A stretch of DNA of 64,000 nt, taken from positions 2,970,001-3,034,000 of the forward strand of contig NZ_LT703001.1 of the NCBI RefSeq assembly GCF_900149705.1, in the 5' to 3' direction. The position numbers and the translations under genes were made by a program. Shown here in pieces: positions 34,955 to 44,173 of the stretch; within the stretch, counting starts at the first letter, position 1; each line of letters begins with the position of its first letter. Origin of the DNA: Sphingorhabdus sp. Alg231-15. Its GTDB lineage: Bacteria; Pseudomonadota; Alphaproteobacteria; Sphingomonadales; Sphingomonadaceae. The notes under the pieces are model-generated. The model was given only the letters and a program-made list of their open reading frames with translations. It ran no database searches and had not been told where the DNA came from.

Positions 34955-35806
34955 CTATTGTATCCGATATTTTGCCGGTCGAGTGCGCGGACAATTGCCG
35001 AGATCCTGAACAACAAGATCATAGTCGCGGCGCGCCTGATTCGCGTCTGCTGCCGAATCGCTGGTTAGCGACTCTTCGGGCAATGATCGTGGCAGGAAGC
35101 AAGCCAGACGATACCATAATAATGTGTTGCGAACAGGTGCTCGCGCAGCCTCGTCAACAATTTCGCTGAGTGACACGGCCCAAATCTTTTTTTGGCCTTC
35201 ACGACTCAGCACGGTGATGGACACCGGATCTCCGCTGTTCGTTTCCATGAAAATCTGGGTTTCGCCTTCTCCGATTATCGTCCCGGGAACATGAAAGGCA
35301 TTGCCGATACGAGCAACAGCAGGAGGGGCATCGCGCGCAACAATTTCCCGCACCAATGAGCGGACACGCTGATCTCTGGCTGGAGTCCAGTCAATCTGTG
35401 CATCCGGCGCGGCAAGCTGGATATCGCCGTTGGAAGCCAAAAGATTTCGAGCGAAAATAATGAAAGTCTTCTTCTTTATTTTGGGCGCTCGTCCGCGTTC
35501 ATTGAGGGGCAAATCTATAACATAGCGAATCGTTTCCGGAATTCCGCCCTGACCCCGAATCAGAGCATTGGTTGTCGCCACAATATAGTGTCTTTGCGTT
35601 CCCTGCGGAGCGTCGGGCGCTCTTTCTGGATCGACTTTAATCGCCTGCTTAACCGTAATCTTAGCAATGATTGGAGCATTGACACTCAGATCCGCCAAGT
35701 CTGCATATTGCAATGGATCTGGACTTGTATCTGACTGCGAAAAAGCGGGAAAATTGGCTGATATTGCCCATAGCAGGGTTATGAATACCAAAAGGATTTT
35801 GTGCAT
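34955..35806 (-). CDS. exported hypothetical protein (283 residues)
   Basis: The ATG at 35806 has AGGA five bases upstream and is followed by a clean signal peptide (LLVFITLLWAISANFPAFSQ). The frame is open further upstream but that part is not needed. The mature protein is mixed alpha/beta with KKKTFIIFARNLLASNGDIQ and a SVLSREGQKK-like strand region; two cysteines lie near the C-terminus (RLACFLPRS, LGNCPRTRP). No domain is recognised. It precedes the tonB operon divergently, with 264 bp between. Confidence 0.68.
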   Translation of the reverse strand: MHKILLVFITLLWAISANFPAFSQSDTSPDPLQYADLADLSVNAPIIAKITVKQAIKVDPERAPDAPQGTQRHYIVATTNALIRGQGGIPETIRYVIDLPLNERGRAPKIKKKTFIIFARNLLASNGDIQLAAPDAQIDWTPARDQRVRSLVREIVARDAPPAVARIGNAFHVPGTIIGEGETQIFMETNSGDPVSITVLSREGQKKIWAVSLSEIVDEAARAPVRNTLLWYRLACFLPRSLPEESLTSDSAADANQARRDYDLVVQDLGNCPRTRPAKYRIQ

Positions 35807-36070
35807 GATTTTCCTGTAAATTTCGCATCTGAAGCTCAGATTCATAACGCTCATTTTGTGTTTTTGACAGCTTAATCAATGCTGAACTAACAAACCGATT
35901 GCCTGTCCCTAACTACCGCGTTAAAACATTTTTAAGACGGCTTTCACCGAAACGAAAAGCTGTCGTGGGGAATCCAAGGGATCGCTGTGGGTAAAAATCC
36001 AACAGTTCTCATAAGTTAACCTATTATTGGGTTTGGATTCCTGAGGGAAGAAAAGGAGTTACGTTTCTGA

Positions 36071-36733
36071 ATGGCTTATGCTGACCAACAACAAATGAGT
36101 TCGAGCAAGATAATATCTATTATTCTTGTCGTTCTGATTCACGCGCTGTTTGGATATGCTCTAGTCACTGGCCTCGCCTATAGCGCGGTCAAGAAAGTGG
36201 CGTCAGAGCTTGATATGATCGATATCCAAGAAGAAGAACCGCCGGAAGAGATTGAGGAGCCCCCTCCACCGCCGCCGGATCAACCAATTGAACCTCCACC
36301 AGTGGTAACACCACCGCCAATCGTGACGCCGCCCGCGGCACCACGACCGGTGATTTCACAACAACCAGTAGCACCACCAGTGGTCGCTCCAGTTGTTGCT
36401 GCACCACCACCGCCACCACCGCCTCCACCGCCTCCACAGCGTGCAAATCCTGAGCCGCGCGGTAGACCAGGCAACTGGGCGAATGCTAACGACTATCCAT
36501 CTCGTGCACTGCGTGAAGAACGAGAAGGTACAACCAGCTTTAGGGTTGTCGTTAATGCCAGGGGACGGGTGGACAGTTGTCAAATAACCGGATCGAGTGG
36601 TCACAGTGATTTGGACGCGGCAACCTGCAAGAATATCAAACGTAGGGCGCGTTTCCGCCCGTCGCTTGATGCGCAAGGGAACCCGACAACTGGGACATGG
36701 TCAAACCGGGTCCGTTGGCAGATACCGAAATAA
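36071..36733 (+). CDS. tonB: energy transducer TonB
   Basis: 220 residues. One N-terminal membrane segment (IISIILVVLIHALFGYALV), an acidic then proline-rich spacer (EEPPEEIEEPPPPPP and further Pro/Val repeats to about residue 130) that spans the periplasm, and a C-terminal TonB domain (TTSFRVVVNARGRVDSCQIT, then ATCKNIKRRARFRP) that contacts receptor TonB boxes. It heads the tonB-exbB-exbD-exbD operon and would energise the TonB-dependent receptors at 0.6 and 18.9 kb. AGGAG lies upstream at slightly long spacing. Confidence 0.95.
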   Translation: MAYADQQQMSSSKIISIILVVLIHALFGYALVTGLAYSAVKKVASELDMIDIQEEEPPEEIEEPPPPPPDQPIEPPPVVTPPPIVTPPAAPRPVISQQPVAPPVVAPVVAAPPPPPPPPPPPQRANPEPRGRPGNWANANDYPSRALREEREGTTSFRVVVNARGRVDSCQITGSSGHSDLDAATCKNIKRRARFRPSLDAQGNPTTGTWSNRVRWQIPK

Positions 36734-36815
36734 TAATATCGTGGCGGATCGGGTGGCTGCCTGATCCGCAACATAAACTGTTTGAAATTTAATCTATCCT
36801 TGAGGGGAAAATATA

Positions 36816-37586
36816 ATGTTTATTGAAATCTTATCGGCGGCCGGTTCAACGGCTCCACAAAACCAATTCGGCTTTTGGGAAGCAATGGAACAAGGCGGTG
36901 TCATCGCTTGGTTCACACTGGCTGTTCTGGCGATTATGTCAGTATCTTCCTTTTATATCCTGTTTTCCAAATTGTTCGAACAGAACAAGGTGATGAAGCA
37001 GGGACAAGCTGCTCGTGCGTCGTTCTGGAAAGCCAACAGCCTGAAGGAAGGCGCTGCCAAGCTCGAAAAGAATAGTGCTTATCGTCAGATTGTTGATGAC
37101 GGTATCAAAGCGGAAGAAGATCACGCTCGCTTGACTGATCCTGTGGAAGCCCATGACTGGCTGCACGGTTCGCTTGATCGTTCGCAAGGCCTGATCAACT
37201 CCAAGTTGGCAACCGGTCTTCCATGGCTCGCAACCGTTGGTGCAACATCACCGTTTATCGGCCTGTTCGGTACCGTTATTGGTATTTATCGCGCCCTGAT
37301 TAAAATTGGTATTGCTGGCCAGGCATCTATTGATGCTGTTGCTGGTCCGGTTGGTGAAGCGCTGATCATGACCGCACTTGGTCTTGGTGTGGCTGTGCCT
37401 GCTGTTCTCGCCTATAACTGGCTGCAGGGCCGCAACAAGCGTATCGCCGAAGATCTCAGCGATTTTGCTAATGATGTTCTTGGCTATATTTCATCTGACG
37501 GTGCGGTGAAGCCATCTGCAATGAAAGCTGCGGCTCAAGCCAAGCCAGCAACTGCAGCTGCGGCGAAGCCAGCAGCAAAGAAGTAA
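36816..37586 (+). CDS. exbB: ExbB / MotA-TolQ-ExbB proton channel protein
   Basis: 256 residues with three transmembrane segments: one near 28-50, and two in the C-terminal half (ATGLPWLATVGATSPFIGLF and LIMTALGLGVAVPAVLAYNW), which form the conserved proton channel core. It forms a pentamer around ExbD in the inner membrane and powers TonB with the proton gradient. The tail is rich in Ala/Lys/Pro. GAGGGG sits well before the ATG. It is the second gene of the operon, 82 bp after tonB. Confidence 0.95.
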   Translation: MFIEILSAAGSTAPQNQFGFWEAMEQGGVIAWFTLAVLAIMSVSSFYILFSKLFEQNKVMKQGQAARASFWKANSLKEGAAKLEKNSAYRQIVDDGIKAEEDHARLTDPVEAHDWLHGSLDRSQGLINSKLATGLPWLATVGATSPFIGLFGTVIGIYRALIKIGIAGQASIDAVAGPVGEALIMTALGLGVAVPAVLAYNWLQGRNKRIAEDLSDFANDVLGYISSDGAVKPSAMKAAAQAKPATAAAAKPAAKK

Positions 37587-37713
37587 GGCGCTAGCCCTGG
37601 CCGATTGCTGGATTTAATTCTTCCCGCAACCGGCCTGGGCTGCACCTGATTCCCGGACATGCAGGTACGTCCTGCTATTTCGGTAAAGTATAATTATAAG
37701 AGGATAGAATCTT

Positions 37714-38235
37714 ATGGCGATGAATGTTGGGGACGGCGGTGGAGCGGAAACTCCTCTATCGGACATTAACACGACCCCGCTGGTGGACGTCATGCTCGTT
37801 TTGCTGATCATTTTCTTGATCGCTGTTCCAGTGGTTATCCAGACGGTTGAATTGGAACTACCGGTTCTTGAGTTTGAGGTGACAACGACAAAGCCGGAAA
37901 ATGTTTTGCTGGCCGTTACAACAACGGACTCGGCTGGACGGGATCCGGGTGATCCAGACTATGCTGGGGCTAATCCAGGCGGTAACTGCCGGATTTACTG
38001 GAACACGACACCAATAGACTCGAATGAACTGGTGCAGCGTGCGGTTACGCAGCTGGAAAATCAGATCGAAGCTTTTGGCGGTGTGGAAAATATGACGCCG
38101 GAAGATATGCCTGAAGTGCATATCCGTGGTGACATTAACACACCTTACCGGTGCATTGGCGGTGCGATTTACGCAATGCAACGCGCGGGTTTTGCCAAGG
38201 TTGGTTTTCTGTCGACGCCAGTTGCAATTGAATAG
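37714..38235 (+). CDS. exbD: ExbD/TolR-family biopolymer transport protein (first copy)
   Basis: 173 residues. LSDINTTPLVDVMLVLLIIF is the ExbD signature, with the Asp in the single membrane helix that carries protons. The periplasmic part has an unusual insert, SAGRDPGDPDYAGANPGGNC, with one cysteine, before the usual C-terminal fold (DMPEVHIRGDINTPYRCIGG). AGAGGA precedes the ATG. It is third in the operon. Two different ExbD proteins in one operon are common in TonB systems of receptor-rich bacteria. Confidence 0.94.
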   Translation: MAMNVGDGGGAETPLSDINTTPLVDVMLVLLIIFLIAVPVVIQTVELELPVLEFEVTTTKPENVLLAVTTTDSAGRDPGDPDYAGANPGGNCRIYWNTTPIDSNELVQRAVTQLENQIEAFGGVENMTPEDMPEVHIRGDINTPYRCIGGAIYAMQRAGFAKVGFLSTPVAIE

Positions 38236-38278
38236 CCTGAAACGGCATGAAGTTTAGAGTATTTAAGGAGACGCACTA

Positions 38279-38731
38279 ATGGCCATGAGCGGCGGCAACG
38301 ATGATGGTGAGCCGATGATGGAAATGAACACGACGCCGTTGATCGACGTCTTGCTCGTTTTGCTCATCATGTTCATCATTACAATCCCGGTCCAAACCCA
38401 CGCGGTAAAGCTGGACCTGCCCGTGGATGATCCGAATCCACCACCACCACCACCGATTGACCCTGTCAAGAACCGGTTGGGAGTTACAGCGACCAACCAG
38501 ATTTTGTGGAACGATACACCCGTTTCGCTCAATCAGGTTAAGCAGTTTCTTTCACAGACCAAGTCAATGGTTCCTGAACCGGAACTGCAATTCCAACCGG
38601 ATCCCGTCAGCGCTTATCTGACCGTTGACCGCGTGCTTGCTGAAATCAAGTCTAGCGGCGTTAGCAAGTTCGGTTTTGTCGGTAACGAACAATATAGCAG
38701 TTTTGGTAAGGCTTCACGTTTGCCCAACTAA
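38279..38731 (+). CDS. exbD: ExbD/TolR-family biopolymer transport protein (second copy)
   Basis: 150 residues. The membrane helix is MNTTPLIDVLLVLLIMFIIT with its conserved Asp. The periplasmic region begins with a proline cluster (DDPNPPPPPPIDPVKN) and ends in PVSAYLTVDRVLAEIKSSGV. AAGGAG is ideally placed before the ATG. It closes the tonB operon, 43 bp after the first ExbD, and a strong terminator follows. The two ExbD copies differ in their periplasmic parts, so they may form a heterodimer within the ExbB pentamer. Confidence 0.94.
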   Translation: MAMSGGNDDGEPMMEMNTTPLIDVLLVLLIMFIITIPVQTHAVKLDLPVDDPNPPPPPPIDPVKNRLGVTATNQILWNDTPVSLNQVKQFLSQTKSMVPEPELQFQPDPVSAYLTVDRVLAEIKSSGVSKFGFVGNEQYSSFGKASRLPN

Positions 38732-38749
38732 GACGTATCTTGTATTTTC

Positions 38750-38786
38750 AAAAAAGGGCGGTGAAGCAATTCACCGCCCTTTTTTG
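38750..38786 (+). terminator. strong rho-independent terminator of the tonB operon
   Basis: AAAAAAGGGCGGTGAA and TTCACCGCCCTTTTTT form a near-perfect 16-bp stem with a four-base loop; it can act in both directions. Confidence 0.93.
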
Positions 38787-38991
38787 TTTGTCTTCGCTAA
38801 CTGGTCGCGCCCTTAGCCTCAGGATAATATCAACGGCTGTGCTTGTCATTCTCCGGCCAATCTGACCGGATAAATCTGGCTAGGGAGAATTGTGAATTCA
38901 TTTGTCAACGCAGCGAACAGCTCTCGTTGCGAGTTAAAAGAGCTATGCAAATACTGTGTGAACCGGATCGAAACTCCAGGAGTTCATCGGG

Positions 38992-40821
38992 TTAAACGGC
39001 CACGGCAGCTTTTGATTGCTCTGCACCGTTAAACTGCAATTCGGCAAGTTTGGCATATAATCCGCTCTGAGCAATCAAACTGTCATGGTCGCCTTGCTCG
39101 ACGATATGGCCTTCGTCCATCACTATGATACGATCTGCAGACCTTATGGTCGCCAAGCGGTGCGCAATAACAATTGTTGTGCGATCCCGCATCAGCCGCT
39201 CTAGCGCATCTTGAACCAGCTTCTCGCTCTCGGCATCCAGGGCCGATGTTGCTTCGTCAAGCAACAGGATAGGTGTCTGACGGAGCAATGCGCGGGCAAT
39301 GGCAACACGCTGGCGTTGACCACCAGATAGCCGCGTTCCAGCTTCTCCCATAAAGCTGTCGAGCCCATCTGGGAGTTCCAGCAGGAATTTTTCGGCATTG
39401 GCGGCGCGTGCCGCTGCCCAGATTTCTTCGTCTGTCGCGTCCCATTTACCATAGCGCAAATTATCGCGCGCAGAGGCTGCAAACAACACCGTATCCTGCG
39501 GCACCAACGCCATACGTTCACGAATGTCTGCAGGATCGGCAGAGGGCAGGGCGACGCCATCAATTCTTACGCTCCCGCCCTGTGGGTCATAGAAACGCTG
39601 GGCGAGTTGAAACAGCGTGGATTTGCCAGCGCCAGACGGGCCAACAACAGCGACAGTTTCACCTGGTGATACTTTTAGTGAAAAATTCTTGAGCGCCGAA
39701 GTCTCCAGCCGCGTGGGGTAAGCGAATGTCACATTGTCAAAAGAGATTTGACCTCGTGGTGGTTCCGGCAAAGAAATCGGAGATGCAGGTGCTGCGATCC
39801 CGGGTTCTTCCGATAGCAGTTCCGCCAAACGACCGGCAGCACCAGCCCCGCGCAGCAAATCTCCATAAACCTCGGTCAAAGCCCCGAAAGCGCCGGCAAC
39901 AAGGCCGCCAATCAAAACAAAAGCGAAGATTGTACCGCCGGATATCGAACCGTCGGCTACACCCAGAGCGCCGCGCCACATCAGCAGAGTGATACCGGTA
40001 AACACTAGCGCAATGACCACGGCAGTTAAGGCGGCGCGCAATCTGATCCGGCGCTTCGCGGTATCAAATGTCGATTCCACCGCTCCTTCAAAACGTTTGT
40101 GTTCTCTGGTTTCCTGACCGAAGGCCTGTACAATTTTCATCGCACCCAAAGTTTCAGAAACCATAGCGCCAACGTCTGCAACCCGATCCTGGCTGAACCG
40201 CGATACGTTGGTGAGCTTCCGACCGATAAAAACGATTGGTAGAATGACTATGGGAATACCGATCAGAAGCCCTGCAGTGAGCTTGGGCGCCAGTATGAAG
40301 AGAATGATGATCCCACCAATGCCAATCACTATATTACGCAGCGCTACGGATACGGTGGTTCCGACAATTTGCTCAATAATCGCGGTGTCAGATGTCATCC
40401 GTGAAGCAATTTCAGACGGTCGGTTTTCTTCAAAAAAACCGGGAGCCAAGCGCAACAGATTGCGCTGAACAGCTAGTCTGATATCCGCCACGACCCGCTC
40501 GCCAAGCCAGCTGACAAAGTAAAAACGAAAGGCCGTCGCAATGGACAAAATCCCAACAATTCCAAGTAAGCCCTGAAAATAAGGTGCAACATCAGTTGCA
40601 TCCGCAACAAAGCCTTCATCCACGATCATCTTAAAGCCTAGTGGAATCGCCAGTGTGGCCATGGCTGCAACGAATAGCGCAATCGCGGCAAAGGTTATCT
40701 GTTTTGGATATCCAATTGCCCGGTCCCAGACCATCCGCAAATTGCCGATTTTCTTTGCCGGAGGTTTATCGTTGTCTGACTGCTCCTTTTCTGGGGCGTT
40801 GTCATTGGTAATTTCACTCAT
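38992..40821 (-). CDS. ABC transporter, fused permease and ATPase (MsbA-like exporter)
   Basis: 609 residues. Six transmembrane helices (about 35-330), then a nucleotide-binding domain: Walker A VVGPSGAGKSTLFQLA, signature LSGGQRQRVAIARALL, Walker B ILLLDEATSALD and switch His in VIAHRLATIRSADRI. It works as a dimer and pumps a lipid or drug out of the cytoplasm. AAGGGC precedes the ATG. It is alone, convergent with the tonB operon. The substrate is unknown; the closest general type is the lipid-flipping MsbA group. Confidence 0.92.
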   Translation of the reverse strand: MSEITNDNAPEKEQSDNDKPPAKKIGNLRMVWDRAIGYPKQITFAAIALFVAAMATLAIPLGFKMIVDEGFVADATDVAPYFQGLLGIVGILSIATAFRFYFVSWLGERVVADIRLAVQRNLLRLAPGFFEENRPSEIASRMTSDTAIIEQIVGTTVSVALRNIVIGIGGIIILFILAPKLTAGLLIGIPIVILPIVFIGRKLTNVSRFSQDRVADVGAMVSETLGAMKIVQAFGQETREHKRFEGAVESTFDTAKRRIRLRAALTAVVIALVFTGITLLMWRGALGVADGSISGGTIFAFVLIGGLVAGAFGALTEVYGDLLRGAGAAGRLAELLSEEPGIAAPASPISLPEPPRGQISFDNVTFAYPTRLETSALKNFSLKVSPGETVAVVGPSGAGKSTLFQLAQRFYDPQGGSVRIDGVALPSADPADIRERMALVPQDTVLFAASARDNLRYGKWDATDEEIWAAARAANAEKFLLELPDGLDSFMGEAGTRLSGGQRQRVAIARALLRQTPILLLDEATSALDAESEKLVQDALERLMRDRTTIVIAHRLATIRSADRIIVMDEGHIVEQGDHDSLIAQSGLYAKLAELQFNGAEQSKAAVAV

Positions 40822-41106
40822 AAAAAGCCCTTAGCAGTCCGACCCTTACGTCACAATCCTGATCGCGGTTGTTGGTGGATGGAAAATCCTGTGCGCAATC
40901 AAGCCGGTCTATTCTAGATAGGGCTTAATCGCGTAATGCCAACCACCTCAGTCCCGCAGCTACCAAATTTGCTCCGCTGCCAAGTTGCTGGCAAAGCGGC
41001 TCGAAATTGCCTAAGAAACCAAGCTATTGTAGCGGTTTTCCGCTGTGTGATTCGTTCTGGACGGTCAGTATGGCGGACAGGATATGTGGCTTAAGGAAAT
41101 GAAACC

Positions 41107-41655
41107 GTGAATCAAATTGCATCCAAAGGCCAATTGCGCATGTCGCTGTTGCGATGGGCCTTATTCATCGTTCCGGTGATTGTTCTGCTGGGCTTTCTCT
41201 CTGGGCAAGTCGCGGGTTCGGGCGAGGAAAATCGATGGTTTCAGGCGTTGGTAAAACCCGAAGCACAGCCACCTGGCTGGATGTTCGGTGTCGCTTGGAC
41301 AATCCTTTACATCATGATGGGAGTTGCACTTGCGATGATTTTGCACGCGCGCGGAGCGCCTTTGCGCGGGCTCGCGATCGTCCTGTTTCTGATCCAATAT
41401 GCACTCAACCTGTTCTGGTCGCCGCTATTTTTCGGCATGCATCAAATATCTGCTGCATTTTGGCTCCTGATCACGATTTTTGCGATGGCCTTTATCACGA
41501 CCCTGGTTTTCGGGCGGATACGCAAAGCCGCCGCCTGGCTTATGGTTCCCTATCTGGCATGGCTGTGTTTCGCGGGAATTTTGAATAAACAGATTGTTGA
41601 CCTCAATCCTGGCGCTGAAACTCTTGTTGTACCTGCGGCCAGTACCCAGATATAA
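41107..41655 (+). CDS. tspO: TspO/MBR-family tryptophan-rich sensory protein
   Basis: 182 residues, GTG start with AAGGAA upstream. Five membrane helices. The family signature is clear: WFQALVKPEAQPPGWMFGVA, then WTILYIMMGVALAMIL, then YALNLFWSPLFFGMHQ and VPYLAWLCFAGILN. TspO binds porphyrins and affects stress and tetrapyrrole metabolism. It is followed 37 bp later by ubiK on the same strand, so it may share its transcript. Confidence 0.93.
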   Translation: MNQIASKGQLRMSLLRWALFIVPVIVLLGFLSGQVAGSGEENRWFQALVKPEAQPPGWMFGVAWTILYIMMGVALAMILHARGAPLRGLAIVLFLIQYALNLFWSPLFFGMHQISAAFWLLITIFAMAFITTLVFGRIRKAAAWLMVPYLAWLCFAGILNKQIVDLNPGAETLVVPAASTQI

Positions 41656-41692
41656 AGACAAAATAGCCTGACCCCCAGACGGAGTAATTGAC

Positions 41693-42043
41693 ATGCAAAG
41701 CCAGAACAGATTTTTCGACGACCTTTCCAAAGTACTGAACGGCCTTGCCGGAACCGTTGCGGGCGTTGGCCGTGAAGCCGAGGCCGGCGCACGGGAACGA
41801 GCAAAGGAATGGGTTGGTGGTATGGACTTCGTATCGCGCGAGGAATTTGAAGCCGTGAAGGAAATGGCGTCGAATGCTCGAGCGGAAGCAGATGCCTTGA
41901 AAAAACGTATCGATGCTCTGGAAAAGACAGGTGCAACAAAGCCTACGGCGCGTAAGACTGCGGCGGCCAAACCAGCGGCTCGCAAGCCAGTCGCCCGCAA
42001 GCCGGCGGCGAAGAAAACCACACCTCCAAAATCTGAAAGCTAG
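41693..42043 (+). CDS. ubiK: ubiquinone biosynthesis accessory factor UbiK (BMFP family)
   Basis: 116 residues. The N-terminal RFFDDLSKVLNGLAGTVAGV and the trimeric coiled coil (MDFVSREEFEAVKEMASNAR, then ALKKRIDALEK) match the BMFP/UbiK family, a scaffold of the soluble ubiquinone synthesis complex. The tail is a low-complexity Ala/Lys/Pro repeat (ARKPAAKK type) absent from short homologues. GGAG lies before the ATG. Neighbouring ybjN-like and proC genes in the same direction suit a core locus. Confidence 0.88.
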   Translation: MQSQNRFFDDLSKVLNGLAGTVAGVGREAEAGARERAKEWVGGMDFVSREEFEAVKEMASNARAEADALKKRIDALEKTGATKPTARKTAAAKPAARKPVARKPAAKKTTPPKSES

Positions 42044-42047
42044 TCTA

Positions 42048-42082
42048 CACCGGTCATTGTGCCAAAACAGGCCGGTGATTTT
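42048..42082 (+). terminator. possible terminator after ubiK
   Basis: CACCGG and CCGGTG pair around an 18-base loop, followed by ATTTTGT. It is weaker than the other terminators in the window. Confidence 0.4.
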
Positions 42083-42224
42083 GTGATTGATCGCCGGTCG
42101 TGATTATCCACAGTCTTCCCACAAACAATGTGATCAAAGCCATAGCGTTGCCTTGCTCTGCCTAATGGGCTGGGCCACTACGAGCTTAATGCAGGGGCAA
42201 AGATGCACATGATGTGGAAACGTA

Positions 42225-42731
42225 ATGCTTGACGATATTTGGTCTGAGCTTGATCAGGAAGAGGCGCCGCCAGTTGATATGCTGGTCGCTTTTTTTGAAG
42301 CACGCGGCTGGTCGGTCAACCATGTCAGCGAAGAAGAAATCTCGGTTGAGATTAAAGGCAATTGGACCAGCTATCAGTTGCGGGCGATCTGGCGCAACGA
42401 AGATCACGTGCTGCAATTGTTGCTGCTTCCCGATATCCGCGTTCCCGACGATAAAAAAATCGCCATCTATGAGTCGCTCGGATTGATTAACGAGCAGCTT
42501 TGGCTTGGTCATTTTGATCTCTGGTCAACAAATAATATATTGTTGTTTCGCCATGCGATCATGCTGGGTGGCAGCGGTATGCTGGGTCTGGACCAGGCTC
42601 AGACAATTGTTGATATGGCCATTGATGAGTGGGAGCGCTTTTACCCAGTCTTCCAGTTTGTGTTGTGGAGCGACAAAAGTCCGCAGGATGCAATTGAACA
42701 TGCGATGATCGACACGCAGGGCGAAGCTTAG
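42225..42731 (+). CDS. YbjN-domain protein
   Basis: 168 residues with the YbjN fold pattern related to type III secretion chaperones: PPVDMLVAFFEARGWSVNHV, then LPDIRVPDDKKIAIYESLGL, and NEQLWLGHFDLWSTNNILLF, where the WLGHFD block is a family mark. It is a cytoplasmic dimer of unknown role, regulatory in some enterobacteria. proC follows 11 bp downstream, and the two are probably co-transcribed, an arrangement I recall as common in alphaproteobacteria. Confidence 0.88.
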   Translation: MLDDIWSELDQEEAPPVDMLVAFFEARGWSVNHVSEEEISVEIKGNWTSYQLRAIWRNEDHVLQLLLLPDIRVPDDKKIAIYESLGLINEQLWLGHFDLWSTNNILLFRHAIMLGGSGMLGLDQAQTIVDMAIDEWERFYPVFQFVLWSDKSPQDAIEHAMIDTQGEA

Positions 42732-42742
42732 AGGAGAAAGCC

Positions 42743-43555
42743 ATGATCGCCGACAACTTTGACAGCATCTGGTTTGTCGGTTGCGGCAATATGGGCGGCG
42801 CTATCCTGCAAGCCTGGCTCGACAATGGACTGAATGCCGACAAGGTCACCGTGATCAAACCGCATTCTTCCCCGCTGCCAGGCGGACTGCAATCGCGGCC
42901 TGATTATCCTGCAGGCAAAGCGCCGGATCTGGTGATGCTGGCCATGAAACCTTACCAGCTTGATGAGGTCGCGGCCGAGCTCGCTCCGCTAGTCGGTAGA
43001 AACAGCCATATTATATCGGTGCTTGCCGGAACAGAGATTGACATTTTGCGTCAATCCTTTCCAGAAGCGGGCAAAATCATTCGGTTGATGCCAAATATGG
43101 CAGTCACTGTGGCCAAGTCCCCAATGATCTTGATCAGTGAGGCTGGCGATGATGATCTGAGAGAACAAATGAACCAGCTATTCTCTCCACTTGGCAATCC
43201 TGAGTGGCTGGAGAATGAAGATCAGATGCATATTGCCACGGCTCTGTCTGGCTCTGGCCCCGCCTTCTTGTTTCGTTTCATTGATGCGCTGGCGGTCTCG
43301 GCAGCGCAGCTGGGAATGGATGAAGCACAGGCCGCTCGTCTCGCATTGGCGATGGTCGACGGCGCCGCAACATTGGCCGCGGGATCAGATGTTAGTCCAG
43401 GTTCGCTGGCGGATCAGGTGGCCAGCCCCAATGGTGTCACGCGCAAAGGGCTTGATGTCCTGGATGCTGATGGCCGGATTAATGGGCTACTCCAGGATGT
43501 CCTGAAAGCGGCAATGGAGCGGAACCGGGAAATGGCTGAAGAGGCAAAGGCCTGA
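42743..43555 (+). CDS. proC: pyrroline-5-carboxylate reductase
   Basis: 270 residues. Last step of proline synthesis, with NAD(P)H. The cofactor motif is IWFVGCGNMGGAILQAWL. GKIIRLMPNMAVTVAKSPM and the C-terminal SGSGPAFLFRFIDALAVSAA with DQVASPNGVTRKGLDVLD are the family signatures, including the Thr and Gly of the active site. GAGGAG is well placed before the ATG. It is convergent with the MarR gene. Confidence 0.97.
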   Translation: MIADNFDSIWFVGCGNMGGAILQAWLDNGLNADKVTVIKPHSSPLPGGLQSRPDYPAGKAPDLVMLAMKPYQLDEVAAELAPLVGRNSHIISVLAGTEIDILRQSFPEAGKIIRLMPNMAVTVAKSPMILISEAGDDDLREQMNQLFSPLGNPEWLENEDQMHIATALSGSGPAFLFRFIDALAVSAAQLGMDEAQAARLALAMVDGAATLAAGSDVSPGSLADQVASPNGVTRKGLDVLDADGRINGLLQDVLKAAMERNREMAEEAKA

Positions 43556-43569
43556 ACGCTTTTTCGGTG

Positions 43570-44082
43570 TCAGCTTTTCTCTTTACGCAGGTCAAATACC
43601 ATCTGACGATCGCTTTCCGGAACTAGTCCCTCCAGTACATGCCAAAATCCCGTCACCGATTCCTGCCCTGCTGTAACATAGGCAGCGGATAGCTTTTCCC
43701 GCAATTGGGCGAACAGTTCGGATTCCAGGGCTGCGCCCTTGTCGGTCAGCCTCAGTAATTTTTGTCGGCGATCTAATGATCCGGTTTTGGTTACCACCAG
43801 GTCGCGGTCATGCAATTCTTTGAGCACACGGCCTAGCGACTGTTTGGTGATCGCTAGTAAGCGCAACAATTCTCCAACCGTCAGATCCGGTTGGCGCGCA
43901 ATAAAATACAGCGCCCGGTGGTGGGCCCGTCCCAGTCCCTGTTTGCCCAGCTCTTGATCAATCGCGTTTGTCAGGCGGGTATAACCAAAATAGAGCAATT
44001 CCACGCCGCGTCTGATTTCGTCTTCGCGGAGGAAGAGTGGTGATGCTCCCGGAGAGGCAGAAGGGCGAGATATGTCAGCCAT
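43570..44082 (-). CDS. MarR-family transcriptional regulator (PetP-like)
   Basis: About 170 residues from ATG 44082; an ATG at 44100 would add six residues, and ribosome sites are weak for both. The winged helix-turn-helix spans LGRAHHRALYFIARQPDLTV, ELLRLLAITKQSLGRVLKEL and the wing RRQKLLRLTDKG. It is divergent from ilvE, an arrangement shared by the PetP regulators of alphaproteobacteria. A symmetric TATCTTG/CAAGATA site lies between the two genes. It probably regulates itself and ilvE; the signal is unknown. Confidence 0.88.
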   Translation of the reverse strand: MADISRPSASPGASPLFLREDEIRRGVELLYFGYTRLTNAIDQELGKQGLGRAHHRALYFIARQPDLTVGELLRLLAITKQSLGRVLKELHDRDLVVTKTGSLDRRQKLLRLTDKGAALESELFAQLREKLSAAYVTAGQESVTGFWHVLEGLVPESDRQMVFDLRKEKS

Positions 44083-44089
44083 GTTGACG

Positions 44090-44123
44090 TATCTTGACAT
44101 GCTGCTTTGGGGATTGCAAGATA
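44090..44123. promoter_or_regulatory. inverted repeat in the MarR/ilvE divergent promoter
   Basis: TATCTTG at 44090-44096 and CAAGATA at 44117-44123 are perfect 7-bp arms; a -35-like TTGACA (44094-44099) overlaps the first. A likely MarR-family operator. Confidence 0.5.
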
Positions 44124-44173
44124 ATCTGATCAGGGATTGATCCTTCCAACGAGCATAGTGAAAGTGACGGGAT

